From a virus: a DNA stretch of 41,585 nt. Location: IMG/VR virus record IMGVR_UViG_3300048091_000060, positions 1-41,585 of that record; one strand, written 5' to 3'. Each line of letters opens with the position of its first letter. Position 1 is the stretch's first letter. Shown here piece after piece: positions 19,971 to 28,500 of the stretch. A program made the translations under genes and the position numbers. Under the pieces are notes generated by a model, which saw only the letters and a list, made by a program, of their open reading frames with translations, was not told the DNA's origin and did not search any database.

Positions 19971-20060
19971 TGACGATCTGACGAAGTGACCTGAGAACTT
20001 GGAATCTCTTAGGGTTTTCTATGTGATTCAAAAAAGTTAGTTGAGTTCGTCAGTTCGTCA
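19971..20060. repeat. 90-bp element with 15-bp inverted arms, copy 2
   Basis: Arms TGACGATCTGACGAA (19971-19985) and TTCGTCAGTTCGTCA (20046-20060), 60 bp apart as in copy 1. AACTTGGAAT lies at the same offset, and an AT-rich end with TTC and AAAAA matches copy 1. Confidence 0.8.
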
Positions 20061-20103
20061 GTCACCGACCCTCAGCGCTGTAGGGCCGTCTGCGGACATG
20101 CGA

Positions 20104-20148
20104 AAGCCCCGCCCACCCAATCCCTCGGGGACTAGATGAACGGGGCTC
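20104..20148 (-). terminator. Terminator of the 20159-20359 gene
   Basis: Minus-strand GAGCCCCG and CGGGGCTTTCGC with a long loop, right after the stop codon. Confidence 0.6.
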
Positions 20149-20158
20149 AGCGAGGCAC

Positions 20159-20359
20159 CTAGCGCCAGATACGAACGCCGTGCATCCACACGAAGAGTGC
20201 TGCGTAGGACGCGGCTCCCCACCACGGTCCACTGTCGACGAGCCAGACCAGTACCGCCGTAGTGCTGAGGAACGAGACCACGTGGTAGATGTCCTGCGAC
20301 AGCTTCAGCCGCCGTTCCTTCTTTTCACGCGTGATCTTGTCTGCCCAGTGCTCTTGCAT
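20159..20359 (-). CDS. Small membrane protein
   Basis: 66 residues from ATG 20359 (GGGGAGGG, 4-5 nt). A charged N-terminus (MQEHWADKITREKKERRLK) precedes two hydrophobic stretches: DIYHVVSFLSTTAVLVWLV and WGAASYAALFVWMHGV. Likely N-in hairpin in the inner membrane. Not recognised; separated from the lysis cassette by two genes and flanked by terminators on both sides. Confidence 0.75.
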   Translation of the reverse strand: MQEHWADKITREKKERRLKLSQDIYHVVSFLSTTAVLVWLVDSGPWWGAASYAALFVWMHGVRIWR

Positions 20360-20377
20360 GTGCCCTCCCCTATGACA

Positions 20378-20411
20378 AAGCCCCGGGGCACCTCCCTGCA
20401 CCCCGGGGCTT
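20378..20411 (-). terminator. Intrinsic terminator of the 20427-21419 gene
   Basis: Minus-strand AAGCCCCGGGG / CCCCGGGGCTT followed by TGTC. Confidence 0.75.
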
Positions 20412-20426
20412 ATGGCTGACGTGGTC

Positions 20427-21419
20427 CTACAGCGTGGCGGCGATCATCTTCTTAATGGCCTCGTAGAGCTCTTCCAGCTCGGTGCGGATGGACTCCTTGG
20501 TCTCGTCGCTCGCTGCCTCGAAGTCTTCCGGCGTGGCCTTGATGAAGTCGGTGCGTACGCGCTTCACGAACGACTGCACACGCTCGTCCGGGGTGAGGTC
20601 CGCCCCTGACTCGATCTCGTGGCGCATCGGGTTCGGGTCGCCCAGCTCCTTGCGCTGCTGGTAACGCTCGCGGTTCAACTCTCCGTGACCCTTCAACTGC
20701 GCACCGTAAAGATCAGCGATGTACTCGGACACGGTGACATCTTCGGGCTTGGCTTCCAGCGCCTTCGCGTAGCGCTTCTGCTCCTCGGGGTCGTTCTCCA
20801 GCTCGCGCAGGTACTTGGCGCGGACGTCAGAGCGGTGGGACTGGACGGAGCGCCTGAGCTTGTCGAGAGCCTGCTCGTTGTCGTAGTTGTGCTCGAACCC
20901 GTCCCCAGCCTTGGCGTACAGCGCACGGGCCGCCTCCTTCGCAGCGTGGCTGTTACCGAGGATGTCAGGGTTGCCATCCTTGTTGGGGATGCGACGCCAC
21001 ATGTCCAGAACGATCGCCGCAACATCCTTGGCGAGATCGCTGGTCTTGACGTGGAGCTTGACACCCTCGGCGACGCGCTCGGCACCGTCGCTGATGAGCT
21101 CGGTTACGCCCTGGTAGACGCTGTAATCCTTGGGGTCGATGGCAGGCTCCTTGGGCTCCGCCTTCGCTACGGCCTTACCCTTGGGCTTGTCCTCGGTCAG
21201 CGCCTTCGCCACAGCGCGCCACGCGTCCCGTCGATCCTTCTTGAACTTGGTCCACGTCTGGTCATCCGGAGCCTTGCCACGACCAGGCAGCGAGCTGATG
21301 AGCGTCTCAGTCTCCTTGTCAAGCTCGGCCAGTCCCTCGGCGTTCTCAGCTTCCACCAGGGAGGCAGCTCGCTCGATGTTCGCGTTGATCTGCTCGATGG
21401 TGTTCTCTACGTCCGACAT
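20427..21419 (-). CDS. Large early protein of unknown function
   Basis: 330 residues, charged and almost wholly helical: Glu/Ala/Lys-rich N-terminus (MSDVENTIEQINANIERAAS, with ELDKETETLISSLPGRGK), a Lys/Pro/Ala linker at about 80-95, and a helical C-terminal half (LDKLRRSVQSHRSDVRAKYL). No Cys, no enzymatic motif seen. It is driven by the best early promoter of the window (TTGACA, 17 bp, TAGAGT) with an adjacent operator, so it should be highly expressed early and silent in a lysogen. I do not recognise the family. Confidence 0.85.
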   Translation of the reverse strand: MSDVENTIEQINANIERAASLVEAENAEGLAELDKETETLISSLPGRGKAPDDQTWTKFKKDRRDAWRAVAKALTEDKPKGKAVAKAEPKEPAIDPKDYSVYQGVTELISDGAERVAEGVKLHVKTSDLAKDVAAIVLDMWRRIPNKDGNPDILGNSHAAKEAARALYAKAGDGFEHNYDNEQALDKLRRSVQSHRSDVRAKYLRELENDPEEQKRYAKALEAKPEDVTVSEYIADLYGAQLKGHGELNRERYQQRKELGDPNPMRHEIESGADLTPDERVQSFVKRVRTDFIKATPEDFEAASDETKESIRTELEELYEAIKKMIAATL

Positions 21420-21454
21420 GGCGTCCCCTTCGCTGTGTTGACCTTACGAGTGAA

Positions 21455-21483
21455 ACTCTAGCCATGCCCTGATGGCGTGTCAA
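21455..21483 (-). promoter_or_regulatory. Early promoter PE5 (near consensus)
   Basis: Minus strand TTGACA (21483-21478), 17 bp, TAGAGT (21460-21455), followed by the shared TAGAGTTTCACTCGTAAG. Confidence 0.88.
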
Positions 21484-21485
21484 AC

Positions 21486-21507
21486 CACTTGCGAAAAATC
21501 GTAGGCG
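21486..21507. promoter_or_regulatory. 22-bp operator-like palindrome 11
   Basis: CACTTGCGA, AAAA and TCGTAGGCG. Two bases upstream of the PE5 -35, between the promoter and the preceding terminator. Confidence 0.75.
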
Positions 21508-21514
21508 CCAACGC

Positions 21515-21558
21515 GAAAACCCCCCGGACTTCGCCTAGTTGGCGGAGCCCAGGGGGTC
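21515..21558 (-). terminator. Intrinsic terminator of the dNMP kinase gene
   Basis: Minus-strand GACCCCCTGGGCTCCGCC and GGCGAAGTCCGGGGGGT followed by TTTTC. Confidence 0.75.
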
Positions 21559-21562
21559 AGGG

Positions 21563-22123
21563 TTAGAGGACAGCGGACAGGCGCTGCTGAAGATCGGGGA
21601 TGGTTGCCGTGTTGTAAACCGTGGCGTCTGCCTGGTAGTTGTCGAGTGCGGTCTCGCTACTGTGTGATGCAGCGTCACCGGTCAGCCGCTCGGGCCGGAC
21701 GATGCGAACCAGCTTGAAGCCACGGGCGCGCAACATGTCAGCTTCGTTGGGGTACCGGACGTCGGCCACGACCACGGGGATGTTGTACGCCTCAGCGTTG
21801 TTGAGCTTCCGCCGCAGGGCCGTGAGCCAGAACGAATCATCGTAGTGACGAACGGTCTGACCAGTGTGCTGAAGGACGCGCCGAACCTCTTGATAGTGAT
21901 CCTTGGCGTACTCCCAGCCGACATCCCGGATGAGCGCGGACAGGCGAGTGTGTATGCGCCCGTGCGAGTCGATCGACGTCGGTATCAGCGGGTCGAGCGC
22001 CAACGCCATTTCCTTGAGCGGGTCGGCGAAGGCAACACGTGTGTAGTGGTGCTCCCCCACCAGGTAAGCGGCAGCTGTGTCCTTACCGCTGCGTGCCTTA
22101 CCTATGATCCCGATGTTGTACAT
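21563..22123 (-). CDS. Deoxynucleoside monophosphate kinase
   Basis: 186 residues. P-loop GKARSGKDTAAAYL (8-21), then VAFADPLKEMALAL, a motif of phage dNMP kinases of the T4 gp1 type, and VVVADVRYPNEADML. It would phosphorylate dNMPs to dNDPs, completing the pathway with the dCMP deaminase, ThyX and ribonucleotide reductase. ATG 22123 is preceded by GGGGAGGGG, which is locked in a perfect 10-bp hairpin (22128-22157). The 17-bp element copy 8 is 36 nt upstream. Confidence 0.88.
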   Translation of the reverse strand: MYNIGIIGKARSGKDTAAAYLVGEHHYTRVAFADPLKEMALALDPLIPTSIDSHGRIHTRLSALIRDVGWEYAKDHYQEVRRVLQHTGQTVRHYDDSFWLTALRRKLNNAEAYNIPVVVADVRYPNEADMLRARGFKLVRIVRPERLTGDAASHSSETALDNYQADATVYNTATIPDLQQRLSAVL

Positions 22124-22127
22124 GGGC

Positions 22128-22157
22128 CCCTCCCCAGGTTGGTACTACTGGGGAGGG
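22128..22157 (-). promoter_or_regulatory. RBS-sequestering hairpin before the dNMP kinase gene
   Basis: CTGGGGAGGG (minus strand, 22137-22128), the Shine-Dalgarno, pairs perfectly with CCCTCCCCAG (22157-22148) around a 10-nt loop. Confidence 0.7.
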
Positions 22158-22158
22158 T

Positions 22159-22175
22159 CTGTCGTGTCGGTTAGC
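22159..22175 (-). promoter_or_regulatory. 17-bp conserved element, copy 8
   Basis: GCTAACCGACACGACAG on the minus strand. Its first base is the last base of the stop codon of the 22175-22363 gene; 36 nt before the dNMP kinase start. Confidence 0.7.
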
Positions 22176-22363
22176 TAGGCGCCCAGGAACAGCCGGACGA
22201 CGTGAACGATTTCGTCAGTCGGGAACGCCGGGAAGTAGCGGGAGACGAAGGGCAGCGCGACGAGTACGCCGGTAGCCACCTTCCGCCGGTGGGTCCAGAG
22301 CCATGCGCCCGCATCCCGCGCGAGAGCCTTGATGCCCGTAGTGCCTGCGGCGTGATCAGCCAT
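22175..22363 (-). CDS. Holin candidate (one membrane segment)
   Basis: 62 residues from ATG 22363, directly abutting the stop of the previous gene. A polar N-terminus (MADHAAGTTGIKALARDAGA) with WTHRRK leads to a hydrophobic stretch VATGVLVALPFVSRYF and a hydrophobic end VVRLFLGA. Small size, membrane segment and place after endolysin and a second membrane protein fit a holin or holin partner. Confidence 0.65.
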   Translation of the reverse strand: MADHAAGTTGIKALARDAGAWLWTHRRKVATGVLVALPFVSRYFPAFPTDEIVHVVRLFLGA

Positions 22364-22603
22364 TTATGCTCCCAGTGCTTTCGCGATTGTGATTCCGGCG
22401 CTGACTATGGCGCCAACGGTTGCGGTAGGTACCGCGTACTTCCAACGTTCTACGGAGCGGAGACGCGTCTCGTGGTCATCGAGAACCTTGCCTACTTCGG
22501 CATTCGACTGAACCAGGGAGCGCACGTCATCCCGTAGACCAACGATTTGGTCATAGATTTCGCGCGCGCTGATGGTAACCCCTAGTGGATCTTGCTCTGA
22601 CAT
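22364..22603 (-). CDS. Holin candidate with coiled coil and C-terminal membrane helix
   Basis: 79 residues. Residues 15-55 are a charged coiled coil (EIYDQIVGLRDDVRSLVQSN, DDHETRLRSVERWK), followed by a single membrane segment (PTATVGAIVSAGITIAKALGA). This layout resembles XhlA-type or Rz-like holin partners found beside actinophage endolysins. It is 12 nt downstream of the amidase. Confidence 0.7.
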   Translation of the reverse strand: MSEQDPLGVTISAREIYDQIVGLRDDVRSLVQSNAEVGKVLDDHETRLRSVERWKYAVPTATVGAIVSAGITIAKALGA

Positions 22604-22615
22604 AACGACCCCCCG

Positions 22616-23428
22616 TTATGCGACGACAGTGAACCCATGCTTCGCGCCAAGCTTGGTCAGCGAAGTAAGGCCAGGAATGCCGTCTGCGTCCGAACCGCTG
22701 AAACCTAGGCGCTTCTGCCAGGCGGCAAATGCCTTGACAGTGACAGTGCCCCATGCACCATCGGAGGCGTAGGCCGCAGCTAGCAAGCCTTCGGCACGTA
22801 GCGCTGCCTCAACGATCTTGGTGTCAGCCGGGTACTTCCCCTTTCCCTGCGCCGCCTTCGGGTCAGCCTTAGCAGCGGCAATGACGTTGGACAGGTCAAC
22901 ACGCTTCGCCGGGGCAGGCGCCGAAGGCACACCCGCTAGCTTCTTGGCGCGGGACAGGATCTGTCCTAGCTGGGCGACAACCTTGGTACCGGGGCAGGAA
23001 GTGTGACCGCCCCATGCAGCGCCACCCATAGCGTGATAGCCGAGACCGCTGCCGCTGGGGCTGGAAGCTATCTGTAGCGGGACGCCGTACGTCTTGTGGG
23101 CCCACGCGAGAACCTCGGCACAGCGGTCTAGCTGAGCATCGGTCAGGACGTCGCCGCCCTTACCCTCGTTCTCGACGCTGAGCCAAGACGTGTTACCGCT
23201 CGCCTGCGCCCACGCACGGTCCTTAGTGTCAACCCACTGATACAGCGCACCAGCCTTGCCGGTACCGAAGTGGCTGGAAGCCTGCGCAGCGCTGTTGCGG
23301 AACCAACTGTCAGTACCAGCGAGGGTGCCCGCCATGATGTGAATGACCACACCGCGAACGGAAGCCTGTCCACCCTTGGTGAAGTTGGCGGGAATCGGGC
23401 GCCAGGTAGCACCAGACATGCGAGCCAT
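22616..23428 (-). CDS. Endolysin: N-acetylmuramoyl-L-alanine amidase with peptidoglycan-binding domain
   Basis: 270 residues from ATG 23428 (GAAAGG, 6 nt). Amidase_2/PGRP fold: VVIHIMAG (zinc His30), WLSVENEG (Glu86), and YHAMGGAAWGGHTSCPG with His132 or His142 and Cys145 as the other ligands. A linker (SAPAPAKRVD) leads to a C-terminal peptidoglycan-binding-like domain (about 195-270: VEAALRAEGLL, DGAWGTVTVKAFAAWQKRLG, DADGIPGLTSLTKL). It cuts the bond between muramic acid and L-Ala at lysis. Upstream is a 33-bp hairpin and palindrome 23483. Confidence 0.93.
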   Translation of the reverse strand: MARMSGATWRPIPANFTKGGQASVRGVVIHIMAGTLAGTDSWFRNSAAQASSHFGTGKAGALYQWVDTKDRAWAQASGNTSWLSVENEGKGGDVLTDAQLDRCAEVLAWAHKTYGVPLQIASSPSGSGLGYHAMGGAAWGGHTSCPGTKVVAQLGQILSRAKKLAGVPSAPAPAKRVDLSNVIAAAKADPKAAQGKGKYPADTKIVEAALRAEGLLAAAYASDGAWGTVTVKAFAAWQKRLGFSGSDADGIPGLTSLTKLGAKHGFTVVA

Positions 23429-23449
23429 GAGTGACCTTTCAAGAGAAGG

Positions 23450-23482
23450 GGCCAGGCGCTGACACTGTGTCAACACCTGGCC
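23450..23482 (-). terminator. Hairpin between tail and lysis genes
   Basis: GGCCAGG and CCTGGCC arms enclose the perfect palindrome TGACACTGTGTCA (23460-23472), followed on the minus strand by CCTTCTCTTG. It may be a leaky terminator or an RNA processing site ahead of the endolysin. Confidence 0.55.
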
Positions 23483-23504
23483 CACCTACGATTTTTCGGA
23501 TGTG
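23483..23504. promoter_or_regulatory. 22-bp operator-like palindrome 12
   Basis: CACCTACGA, TTTT and TCGGATGTG. Directly beside the hairpin and 2 bp past the stop of the 23506-23868 gene; no promoter is evident, so a stoperator-type role is possible. Confidence 0.75.
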
Positions 23505-23505
23505 C

Positions 23506-23868
23506 TCAGTACGCGGGAGTGACTACAACGTCGATGGCCTGGTGTCCCGGTAGGTCTGTGACAGTCTCAACACGCTTGCCTATGAGGATCTCCTGTAGCG
23601 CACCCAGCCCCTCCGCCGCCTCAGCGTGGTACTCAACAACGGCAGCGGGGTTGACCCAAAACGCATCCTGGGATGCCTTACGCCAGGCGTAATCCGTATT
23701 GGACTTATGGGCTAGCCATCCCTCAGTTGCAATCTTCTTGGCTAGTTCCTCGGCCGTATCAGCAAACGGGTAGCCCTGTGGAGACACTCCGCCAGTACCA
23801 ATCCAAACGGCAGTGGAACCCTTCGGCCGCTCAATGAGGATGTACGTGGTGTTGGTGGTAATAGCCAT
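23506..23868 (-). CDS. Hypothetical virion-region protein
   Basis: 120 residues from ATG 23868 (GAAAGG, 8 nt). N-terminal beta strands (TTYILIERPKGSTAVWIGTG), then EELAKKIATEGWLAHKSN and a Pro/Val-rich end. Located between the beta-helix tail protein and the endolysin. No family recognised; could be a small tail or assembly protein. Confidence 0.7.
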   Translation of the reverse strand: MAITTNTTYILIERPKGSTAVWIGTGGVSPQGYPFADTAEELAKKIATEGWLAHKSNTDYAWRKASQDAFWVNPAAVVEYHAEAAEGLGALQEILIGKRVETVTDLPGHQAIDVVVTPAY

Positions 23869-23884
23869 GTGATGCCTTTCGTAA

Positions 23885-25549
23885 TTAGGTTAGGTCGGTG
23901 GCCGACGTGTTCAGGTTGGTGCTGCCTTCATCGTTGATACCGACGCCCACGATGGACACGCCACCAGCGGAGCCAGTATCGCCACCCTGCCACTGTGAGC
24001 CTCGGAAGTCGTTTCCGTACCGCTGAACCAGGTCACATGTAGACGTGAGCGACAGGCCGTACTTAGCCTCGTTGCCCGAGCCGTTCGGTCGGCACTTGTT
24101 GCCGCTGATCGAGATGGACGATGCGCTAGTCGATAGGCGGATGCCGTACCAAACCTTGTTGGTCGCTCGGCCCGGCGCCTTGATGAAGTTGCCCCGTAGA
24201 TGCAGGTTGCTTCCGCCCTGAATCAAGATGCCGTTGTTCGCTGCGTCACGGACCTGGTTACCCGTGGCCGTGGAGTGATCGCAAGACACCATCGTGATTC
24301 CGTGAGCGCCCGGCGTCCACACCACATTGCCCGTTAGTGTCGTGTTGTTGAGGCTGTCGGTACTGATCCCCGTCCCGGAGACGTTCGCAATGATGTTGTC
24401 ACCGATCGTTACGCGGGACACGTTCACTAGCTGAATGCCATGCTGCCCGGCAGTAGTCGTGTCGATGGTGTTGCCCACGATGGACACGTTTAGGACCGTA
24501 CCCGGGGACACTTCACCACGCACGATGATCGCAGCGTCGTAGCCGAGACCCTCGCGCATGGTGTTGCCGGTGACCGTGTAGTTCCGCATCACCTGAGAGG
24601 CGCCCGTAGGCGTACCATCGGGTAGCAGCGTGTCATTAGGGTCAGACAGAATGACCGAGCGAATACGGACCGAGCTGCCACAACTGTTGAAGGTGTTACC
24701 CGTGATCGTGACGTCTTCCCAGTTGTAGGCGCTCACGCCGTACTGAATGACACCCTCAAAGGTGTTGTCACTGATCCGAATGCGCCGGTGCCACTTGGTG
24801 ATGGTGGCAGAGTGCGAGCCCACACCACGGGGCCAGGCAGTAGTACCAGCGGTACCCGACGCACCGAAGTAGCAACCTGATACGGCGATGTCTTCCGAGG
24901 GGGTGTGGTCATACGGACCGAATCCGCCGAACTCCCCCGCACCCTTGGCTAGGTCGATCTGGACAGCCTCGGAAAAGTCACGGCCCCCGGGGTCGATGTA
25001 GCCACGGAACATGCAGTTAGTCACGCGCCCGTGAATGGTGCTGTTCAGCTCCACACCGTGGTAACCGGGTAGGTCCCGCACTTCGATGTCACGGATAACG
25101 ACGTTACTGGCATGGCCGATTGAGATGCACATGGCCGAAGACGTCATGCCCGCTGTGGTGCCGCGCATGTTCCATAGGCCGCCCTCAATGGTGATGTTGC
25201 CGTTGCCGGTGTACCCACCGAAGGACTGCCCGGCGTCGCCATTGAGCAGCATCGTTCCGCCATGGTTGCGCCGGAACTCCGCACCCTGAGCTAGCGACAG
25301 CTTGGTGTTCTGGTAGATGCGCAGCGTGGCGCCGATTAGGTAGATGCCGGGCGGGACCTGAACTAGCGCCCCGCCTCTGTCTCGTGCATCGTTTAGCGCT
25401 AGCTGAATCGCAGCGTCAGAGTTCACAGCACCGGACGGATCGGCCCCGTAGTTGGTAACCGTTAGCCCAGTCTGCTGGTTCATGGACTCCAGCCGACCGG
25501 CGGTAATGTCCATCCCGGGTAGCCATTGCGCGACCGGTATTGCAACCAT
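23885..25549 (-). CDS. Beta-helix tail protein (pectate lyase-like)
   Basis: 554 residues. VTNYGADPSGAVNSDAAIQL followed by GGALVQVPPGIYLIGATL is the classic start of a pectate_lyase_3 right-handed beta helix. The rest is made of 20-25 residue coils with repeated GN and V-G-N-T signatures (ITGNTFNSCG, TVTGNTMREG, SIVGNTIDTT, TLTGNVVWTP, SISGNKCRPN). A trimeric tail spike or fibre that binds or degrades host surface polysaccharide is the likely role. ATG 25549 has AAGGGG 5 nt upstream and lies 9 nt after the large minor tail gene. Confidence 0.88.
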   Translation of the reverse strand: MVAIPVAQWLPGMDITAGRLESMNQQTGLTVTNYGADPSGAVNSDAAIQLALNDARDRGGALVQVPPGIYLIGATLRIYQNTKLSLAQGAEFRRNHGGTMLLNGDAGQSFGGYTGNGNITIEGGLWNMRGTTAGMTSSAMCISIGHASNVVIRDIEVRDLPGYHGVELNSTIHGRVTNCMFRGYIDPGGRDFSEAVQIDLAKGAGEFGGFGPYDHTPSEDIAVSGCYFGASGTAGTTAWPRGVGSHSATITKWHRRIRISDNTFEGVIQYGVSAYNWEDVTITGNTFNSCGSSVRIRSVILSDPNDTLLPDGTPTGASQVMRNYTVTGNTMREGLGYDAAIIVRGEVSPGTVLNVSIVGNTIDTTTAGQHGIQLVNVSRVTIGDNIIANVSGTGISTDSLNNTTLTGNVVWTPGAHGITMVSCDHSTATGNQVRDAANNGILIQGGSNLHLRGNFIKAPGRATNKVWYGIRLSTSASSISISGNKCRPNGSGNEAKYGLSLTSTCDLVQRYGNDFRGSQWQGGDTGSAGGVSIVGVGINDEGSTNLNTSATDLT

Positions 25550-25558
25550 GTGTTCCCC

Positions 25559-28500
25559 TTAGAGTGAAGCGATAGCAGGATCAGCTAGCGCAATTGCGGT
25601 GCCCGCTACCTGGGGCTTGACGACGCCGTTGACGGACCGCGTAACCGTGAACTGCTGAGTGCCCAGTTCCTTGAAGTTGTCCGCTGAGATGGTGACCGGC
25701 AGCGTCTGCGTACTGGTGTTGCCGATCAGCGAACGGAAGCCGATGGAGCCTGCGGCAGTCAGGTCCGTGTCAGTGACTTCTAGCTGCCATGCGGCCGGTT
25801 CAGCGGCGGAGCGCAACCAGGACTTTGCCCGGAGCGTCGACCCGCTGATCTGGAACCGCGTGGTGTAGAAGGTGTTCACAGCGAACGTGCCCAGCGCGAC
25901 GGATCCGCCCACCTGAGTCTCAGCACCGTTGCGCTTACGGATCGTCAGGTTCATCGCCTGTGTACCCCCAACCACCTGTACGCGCGCGAAGTACATGTGC
26001 GTGGTGTCGGTGTAACGCCCAAACAGGAACATGTAGTTGGAGTCAGTGAGTGCTGTCTTATCCATCGCCCAATCGGTGATCAGGTCCACGTCTGCCGAGG
26101 GCGCCGGAACGAGGGTGTGCCGGAGGATGTTCTTTGTGCTGTGGACGTGTTGCCCGAGCCCACCACTGACCGCGAAGTCTGTGGCTACTCCGCCTGCCGC
26201 AACAGTGGTCCATGCCTGGCCACTTTCAGCGTTGCCCCAACCGCTCGCGGACGTGCGGCCGAAGGTGTCAGCCACGGACTCACCTCCAATAGGAGAGGTC
26301 AGCCGGATACCCCACACGTAGTAGATCGCGCCTGCGGGCGGAGTGACACCCTGGCGGACACGCACGGCCATAAACCCGGTAAGGGCGGGGGCAGTTGCGG
26401 TGAACGTCAGGTAGGTCCACTGACCGGCGGGGATGACCTGCGCAGACTGAGACGTGGTCGAGATGGACACGTTGCTCGCGTTGTACCAGTCGAACGACAC
26501 GCGGAAGTCTGCGTAGCCTGCGGGCGAGTAGACCCAATAGCCACCCGTGTACGACTGTCCAGCCACCGCCGGGACGTGTGTACTCATGGACAGGCTGTTG
26601 GACGTGGACACACCGTTAGGAGTGACCTTTGCCGACACCAGGCCGCGCGGGTGGACGTAGTCTGTCGACAGTGCAACGGATCCCGTCGACTGCCCGACCC
26701 AACCAGTCAGCCCATTCCGGAAGTCCGGGTTCGTGTTGAACAGTTGGCCCACCGATTCGACGCGCATACGCTCGCCGGACACGTGGATATCGAACGGGAA
26801 CTCCTGCGCCGACTCGACCCACTGAGGCCCGGCCGTGACCGTGGTCATCAGCGTGGTGTCAGTGGTGCCGACCGGCAGAGCGAGAACCGTTCCATCCGTG
26901 TCAGCCTTCGCGTAGTAGCTGGTGTTCTCAACCTGCGCCGTGTTCCAGGGTCCACCCGGCGAACAGTTGAAAGTGATCTCCCAGCGGTAAGGCTCGATCA
27001 CTTCGCTGTAGCCGTTCACGATCAGGTCCACATCCTCGTGGGAGATGAACCCGGGTAGGTCGGTAAGGCGGATCTTGTCACCTTCGCGAAGCGAAAGGAT
27101 CTGCGGGATAAGCACTTCGGCCCCGGGCTTGTGGAGCATGACCGTGATGGACGGGTAGCGCGCACCATCGAACGTGCCCAGGTGTAGCAACCAGTTAGCC
27201 ATGGGCTCGGGCTGTGTGTCGTTGGCGAGCGACAGCGTGAGCCCCTCGTCGTAGAGACCGATACCCAGCGGCGGAGCCTGCACCGACAGCGGACCATCGG
27301 ACAGGAATGCACGCGCCGAGCTGCCCCCATCGCGGGTTACCTCTACGTCGTTCCGCACCGAGCTGTCATCATCGACCGGCTCAAGGTCGGGGGCTAGCCC
27401 TGCCTTGTTGTAGGAGAGGGTCAGCGCCGGATCCTGCGTGTACATCGACGACCGGTCACGGAAGACCAGACCCACGCGGTTGAGGGATTCCAGGAGGAAC
27501 CCGTTATCAGCGGAGGCAGCCTCCTCGAACAGATCAACCAGGGTCTTAGGCCGCTGGGGTCCAACGGCTTCAGAGGTCAGTAGCCCGTGGATGCGCTCGA
27601 CCGGCACACTCTCTTCAGTGCCCAGACGCATAATGCGGTTCCAGGCAGTCTCACCTAGGTACGCATTGTCGGATCCGTCGTACAGACCAGATGCCGACGT
27701 AGGCAGAACGGAAAGGTGGCCAATGGCCCAACCCTCATGCGCTGCACCCCAGTTGGCAGTGATCGCGCTCAGGCGCCCGGCCGTGCCCGCGTACGTCTCG
27801 GTGATGATCCCGCGACTTCCACCGATGTCCTGCCAACCAATCTGCCAAGTGACCGTGCCTGAGTCCTCACGGACCCAGAACCGAAGGCGCTGCCACCCGT
27901 GGTATGCGTCGTCACCGAGACCAATGCCCTTATCCACAACCATGTTGGTGGAGCTGTCATAGCCGCGAACGATGGCTAGATTCTTCATCATGATGATTGC
28001 CCAGCGCTTCACCGTGCCGTTAGGCGAGCTGAAGCTGATGAACTCCGGGCCCGGTGTGACGACAGCAGGAATCTTGTCATCCGCGTTGTAGACCATCTCT
28101 ACTTGCCATTCGCCGGACGGCATTGACGCCGGAATCGGGGCGGACAGCGTGCCGGATTGCTGGATCTTCGGCAGAGGGTTGGATGAGGGCAGATCGGAAG
28201 CTGACGCCCAATCAACTCCCGCTAGTGCCGCAGAGTCCACACCCGGGATAGGTGACCATGCGCGCGTAGCGAACTCACCATCCTCCATAGGCCAGTAGGC
28301 CACAGGGTTACCCGACGGGATCCGGCGCCGCAGCGTCGAGTCAAGCGCCTTCAGACCCTGGCCCAGTCGGCGCAGGATGCCGTTCGCCTGAATGGGTACG
28401 TAGATGTCAGACTCATCGGGCGTCCACTTAGAGGGCCACGTCGAGACTTCGCCTAGGAACCGGTCCTCTCGATCGCGCACTTCGGCACCACCATTGAGGG

